NCBI GenBank assembly: GCA_964006375.1
Contig: OZ023267.1
Coordinates: 26,348,739-26,412,738, forward strand
Reading direction: 5' to 3'
Length of the DNA: 64,000 nt
Origin: Tillus elongatus
Taxonomy: Eukaryota > Arthropoda > Insecta > Coleoptera > Cleridae
The position numbers and the translations under genes were made by a program. Below are positions 59,411-64,000 of this stretch, piece by piece (positions within the stretch are counted from its first letter, which is position 1; each line of letters starts with the position of its first letter). The notes below the pieces were generated by a model that searched no databases, was not told the DNA's origin, and saw only the letters and a program-made list of their open reading frames with translations.

Positions 59411-59915
59411 GCAAAAAGAGAAGAGTTAGGTAAAAATAAAGTGAAAAAAGCTGCTGACAACAGAGCGTTATTTGAGACGGCAAGGCTGCTAAAAATAAGA
59501 CCAAACAATGCCAAAGATTCTTACAAATATTTATATTATTGTTTTGCAGCTTCGATTAGCGCGGCATCTGGGAAAACGGCTAAGAAAATGTTCTGGGGTC
59601 GCATTGTACCGCGGCGGGTCGATTTCATTAATAAATAATGAATTTGGTAGCTTACTCTGTGTGCACCTCAAAGCGGAATATCTGCGTAACTGGGTGCATT
59701 AATATTTGATAGTCGTCTTACAAAGTTGTCAGAAAAGGTAGTTTTCTTCTCCTGTGTCGTCAGGAAATTAAAATCTTGGCAACTGCTGAATGTAAATCGT
59801 TAAAAATCCTACGCAATTGTGATTTTGTTGAGGTTGACTGTTTCGTTCTAATCACGGTTGAAAAGGCCATTAAAACTAAAGATAAGTCAATAATCTCCAA
59901 AATTAAGTTTCACTT
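59411..59915. other. Non-coding DNA, no recognised feature
   Basis: Short frames at 59,441-59,640 are unrecognised. Confidence 0.35.
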
Positions 59916-59917
59916 TT

Positions 59918-61640
59918 TTTTTTTAATTTCAACAACACACCACGAGGGCTTACAGCCTAAATACTACCGTACCGTGGGTGTCGACAAGGAGGAAAGAGGC
60001 AACTTGTTAATTCTGGTCTTGAAAGTTTGGAGGTTCGGAGGAGAAGAAAGAACATGCGCCGGCAAGGAATTCCACAACTTGGAAGTCCTCCGGACAAAAG
60101 AGCGGGCATAACAAGATGTCCTATGTCTGGTGACCTGGACAGTAAAAGGGTGCATGCGGTCTGTTCCCCTGGTAGATCTGTTGGGGGCGGCAGGTGGAGG
60201 AACCATGGAAGAAAGCTCCTCTGAGCACTGCCCGTGTAGATATCTATAAAAGAGAGAGAGAGGTCACCAACGGCACGTCGCAAGGCAAGGGATAGGAGAC
60301 TTTGGATGGGTCACCAATGAGACGTATAGCTCTCAGATATCTATAAAAAAAGAGAGAGGTCACCAACGGCACGTCGGTGTGCAAGTGATGGCAGCCTTTG
60401 GGTGAGGGTAGGGTCACCAATGAGACGTAAAGCACTCTTCTGAATGGAGTCCAGGATAGCTAGTGTAGAAGCGGCAGCAGCACCCCAGATGTGGGAGCAG
60501 TATTCTAGGTTTGCCCTTATTTATGAAGTATATAAGGTATGGAGATTAGCTGGTGAAAAGTATTTGCGAGCCCGGAAGAGGAAACCTAATTTCTTAGCAG
60601 CCGCTTCTGCAATTGATGTGACATGTTGGTTCCAATTGAGATTTCGATCCACAGAAATACCAACAAGTGGAAAGGACTCATTACTTTGAATAACTTGTTT
60701 GTTCATTGTGATGTTTCTAGAGCTGGTGTAGCTTTTATGAGGAAGAAGGCAAGACTGAGATTTAGTGGGGTTGAATTGTACAGGATTTCTATTTCCCCAG
60801 TCCGATATTTTTTGGAAATCCACGGAGATAGAACCCTCCATGAGTCTGCGATCCTCATCTAATTGGGCCAAAGAGAATATTGTATATTTAAGTGGAGGGT
60901 GCTGTCGTCCGCGTAACTGTGAACTGGGTTGGAAGTGGTAGAAAGGAGGTCATTGATGTGGAGAAGAAACAAAGTAGAGGCTAAAGCTGAACCTTGAGGA
61001 ACTCCTGCATTAATTGGATATAGTTTAGAGGAATGGCCATCCACGACAACAGAAATGCTCCGGTTGGAGAGGAAGTTTGCTGTCCAGGTACAGAGTTTTG
61101 GTGGTAGGCCATAGGCCGGAAGTTTATTAAGCAGCGCTGCGTGCCAGACCTAGTCGAATGCTTTGGATATGTCTAAAGCGGAAATCTGGGATTCACCGTG
61201 TAGTTCCATAGACTTGTTCCTAGAATGGGTGACAAAGGAAAGGAGGTCGGCAGTCGATCTCTGCGCTGACGGAATCCATACTGCCTGTCGTGGATTAGAC
61301 TGTGTTTTTCATAAAGTTTTAGTAATTCGGTGTTTATATACTTTTCCATCACTTTAGAGATGAATGAAAGGAGGGAAATATACCTGTAGTTGCTAGGAAG
61401 CGCTTTGGATCCTTTCTTGGGGACGGGTTTTACTCGAGCAGTTTTCCAGTTACTAGGGAATATGCCTCTATTGTGAGATATCTGAAACAGGCAGGAGCAA
61501 GCTCTGGTGCGAATTTTTTTTGAACAGTTGTTGGAATCTCGTCAAGGCCAGAGGCTTTCCTGGTATTAAGAGAAGAGAGCATCTTTCGTACCTTTTTAAC
61601 TTTGAAAATGATATCCGTCATTTTATGCGCGACATTGGGG
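59918..61640 (-). pseudogene. Jockey-like non-LTR RT relic, copy 2
   Basis: The minus strand starts at about 61,640 with LNTRKASGLDEIPTTVQKK (fingers) and runs through the GKLLE(N)W-type region, palm A near 61,170, GVPQGSALASTLFLLHINDL (palm B), HSYADDSTLHLNIQYS (intact ADD box), SVDRNLNWNQHVTSIAEAAA, to RRTSKLWNSLPAHVLSSPPN. Frameshifts split it at about 60,860, 60,520 and 60,240. A tandem duplication of about 110 bp (60,240-60,400) repeats the DLSLFYRYL-coding part. A T10 tract at 59,918 marks the poly(A) tail in reverse. Longest of the three copies. Confidence 0.87.
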
Positions 61641-61990
61641 ATTGTTGGTGGTTGAACATTTGGAGGTGGGTTTTCTGCATATTAAAATATACGTCGTAAA
61701 AAGATCTCCTACAATCGGAACTAAAACCGCAATGGCACATAGTTGAGTATCTAACATCTTTAACAACATTAAGGACTACCAAATTAATTACCAACAACCA
61801 GCAAAAAGTCTTCGCGTTGATTGCTAGCGTTTAAATCGAGGCTGTTATCAATGTTATTGCAGATGCTAAAGAATAAACCTGAAGAAACATCAAAATATTA
61901 AGATATCTGTCGCAAAAATATCTTACATATTTTAGCAACAAATCCATGTAATTTACAATTAACCACATACTGCATTCACTTAACAAATCA
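61641..61990. other. Spacer between two head-to-head Jockey-like copies
   Basis: About 350 bp of AT-rich non-coding DNA separates the 5'-truncated ends of the two oppositely oriented copies. No repeat or gene recognised. Confidence 0.45.
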
Positions 61991-63334
61991 ATGGTGGTCA
62001 GCAATTGTTCTCAAAAAATGCGCACCAGAACTTGCTTCTGTCCTGACTCGTCTGTTTCAGATATCTTACAATAAAGGCATATTCCCTAGTAACTGGAAAA
62101 CTGCTCGAGTACAACCCATCCCCAAGAAAGGATCCAAAGCGCTTCCTAGCAACTACAGGCCTATTTCTCTCCTATCAGTCGTCTCCAAAGGGATGGAAAA
62201 GTATATAAACACCGAATTACTAAAATTTCTTGAAAAACACAGTCTAATATACGACAGGCAGTATAGATTCTGTCAGCGCAGATCGACTGCCGACCTCCTT
62301 TCCTTTGTCACCCGTTCTTGGAACAAGTCTATGGAACTACACGGTGAATCCCAGATTGTTGCTCTAGACATATCCAAAGCATTCGACCAGGTCTGGTACG
62401 CAGCGCTGCTTAATAAACTTCCGGCCTATGGCCTACCACCAAAACTTTGTACCTGGACAGCAAATTTCCTCTCCACCAGGAGCATTTCTGTTGTTGTGGA
62501 TGGTCATTCCTCTAAACTGTATCCAATTAATGCAGTAGTTCAGCTTTAGTCCCTGCTTTCTTTCTTCTCCACATCAATGACCTCTGCTCTAGTACATCCA
62601 ACCCAGTTCACAGTTACGCGAACGACAGCACCCTCTACTCAAATATACAATATTCTAAGCCTGTCAATTTGGCCCAACTAGATGAGGATCGCAGACAGAT
62701 GGAGTGTTCTGTCTCCGTGGATCTTCAAAAAATATTAGACTGGGGAGGTAGAAATCTTGTACAATTCAACCCCAGAAAATCTCAGTCTTGCTTTCTTTCT
62801 CATAAAATATACACCAGCCCTAGAACCATCACAATGAATAACCAAGTTATTTAAAGTAATGAGTCCTTTTCACTTGTTGGCATTTCTGTGGATCGAAATC
62901 TCAATTGGCACCAACATGTCACATCAATTGCAGAAGCAGCTGCTAAGAAATTAGGTTTCCTCTTCCGGGCCCGCAAATACTTTTCACCAGCTAATCTCTA
63001 TACCTTATATACTTCACAAATAAGGCCAAACCTCGAATACTGCTCCCACATCCGGGGTGCCGCTGCTGCTTCTACACTCGCTATCCTGGACTCCTTTCAG
63101 AAGAGTCTCATTGGTGACCCTACCCGCACCCAAAGGCTGCCATCTTTTGCTCACCGACGTGCGGTTGGTGACCTATCTCTCTTCTATAGATATCTGCACA
63201 CGGGCAGTGCTCAGAGGAGCTTTCTTCCATAGTTCCTCCACCTGCTGCCCACAACAGATCTACCAGGGGAACAGAGCTAATGCACCGTTTTACTGTGCAG
63301 ATCACCAGACATAGTGTGTTGTTGAAAAAAAAAA
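61991..63334 (+). pseudogene. Jockey-like non-LTR RT relic, copy 3
   Basis: The plus strand runs from KKCAPELASVLTRLFQISYN, NWKTARVQPIPKKGSKALPS and NYRPISLLSVVSKGMEKYIN through VALDISKAFDQVWYAALLNK (palm A), SISVVVDGHSSKLYPIN, a frameshifted palm B and box (Tyr-Ala-Asn-Asp at 62,617, first Asp lost), SVDRNLNWHQHV-type thumb and YTSQIRPNLEYCSHIRGAAA. A deletion near 63,313 removes most of the C-terminal tail, then TGTGTTGTTG and an A-rich tail end it. Orientation is opposite to copy 2. Confidence 0.86.
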
Positions 63335-64000
63335 GTGCGTACAACCGAACTTGGAACTTTTGGTATTAAAGGGTCAATTAGTATAATCTTTAATCAATCT
63401 AACAATAGCGTAGATTGTGAAGACAAGTCTCCGCAATCTAGACCATGAAAACATTTATAATTATTTTTTAAAACGTTAGTTCTATCGTCTAATAAAACTA
63501 ACGATGGTGGCGAAACAACCGTCAGCTGAGGAATTGTATCACGTCTCTCAGATGTAGTTTTTAGTACATTTTAGTTATTAGTGGTGCATACATAAGAAAT
63601 TAGGAACGTTCGTGTTTTGTTAATAAAACGTAAAAATGCTGACCCTCTCATTTGATGATATGTGCGGAAACAGTTATTCAGTTACATTTATCTAATATAC
63701 GCGAAAGGAAGTAATATAAATACTCGGGCAAGCTTAGCTTCGCATCGAGAATTTCCTTATTGCATGCCCATGTCCGTTTACAGAAGACACAGAGCTGCTA
63801 AGGACTAATACAGCACTTGAAGCAAAAACGATTATTTGCACAATATCTCTGTAGCACCCTCACCCCAATAGCTACATATCTTTTAACCCGTTAGTCGATA
63901 AACTTTGTGCAAACTAGCCGGAAAGCCAGAAACGAGATAATCTGAATTTATGTGAAGCCAATAAACAATACGATCTCGAGATATCCTCGACCAGAAAGCA
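63335..64000. other. Non-coding DNA, no recognised feature
   Basis: No supported gene. CTCCGCAATCTAGACC and AACGATGGTGGCGAAACAAC (63,503) recall Penelope-type ends (GATG...GAAAC) but do not form a hammerhead. Confidence 0.35.

Noticed and set aside
63480..63540. Another hammerhead near GATGGTGGCGAAACAACCGTC
   Set aside because: GATGG...CGAAAC...GTC has the right words, but CTGATGA is absent and no stem I partner is visible.

Overview
This is a repeat-dominated stretch of an animal genome, most likely an arthropod and probably an insect. The basis for that is the mix of elements: mariner, Tc1 and other IS630/Tc1-mariner transposons, R1-like, Jockey-like and RNase H-bearing non-LTR retrotransposons, a Penelope-like element, an LTR element with a tRNA-Leu primer site, and a Polinton/Maverick derivative. 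I found no convincing host protein-coding gene, no true tRNA or rRNA gene and no CRISPR array. Almost everything that codes is a broken mobile-element gene, set in AT-rich DNA with at least 15 long (TA)n arrays.

The centrepiece is a 13,756-bp element at 5,984-19,739, flanked by a perfect 6-bp target-site duplication (AAAAGC at 5,978-5,983 and 19,740-19,745). Its ends are inverted repeats beginning AGTAGGTAATGGGAC. The 6-bp duplication, the AG...CT termini, a fragment of a protein-primed type B DNA polymerase and a fragment of an adenovirus-like cysteine protease together identify a Polinton/Maverick. It is not a normal one. It is a giant near-perfect palindrome with layout A - B' - (a B) - A': left arm 5,984-11,880, right arm 13,551-19,739 and a 1.67-kb centre. 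It keeps only the N-terminal polymerase domain and the protease, and is packed with tandem repeats and with hairpins built on a CGGAATACCG core. Shared indels and substitutions show that the centre and the right arm are sister copies relative to the left arm.

Layout: 1-5,977 holds dispersed repeats, a hammerhead-like Penelope end, a (TA)n-tipped foldback, a dead mariner and a dead RT fragment. 5,984-19,739 is the palindromic Polinton. 19,746-34,400 holds tandem transposase fragments, a non-LTR RT/RNase H relic, a Tc1 relic, an R1-like endonuclease relic, a Penelope-like GIY-YIG endonuclease with a hammerhead motif, and a Jockey-like RT relic. 35,000-38,500 holds an R1-like RT relic and two copies of a composite repeat carrying very long (TA)n tracts and a nested MITE. 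39,692-41,300 is the 5' end of an LTR retrotransposon. 41,500-49,100 holds two IS630/Tc1-mariner transposase relics, one of which has DD41D spacing and about 300-bp terminal inverted repeats. 49,200-57,500 holds more composite repeats, MITEs, another transposase relic and a 380-bp foldback element. 58,900-63,334 holds a non-LTR RT trace and two Jockey-like copies arranged head to head.

Nothing here forms a working host pathway. The interest lies in element architecture: a self-complementary Polinton that could arise by snap-back copying during protein-primed replication, and covarying hairpins inside it.
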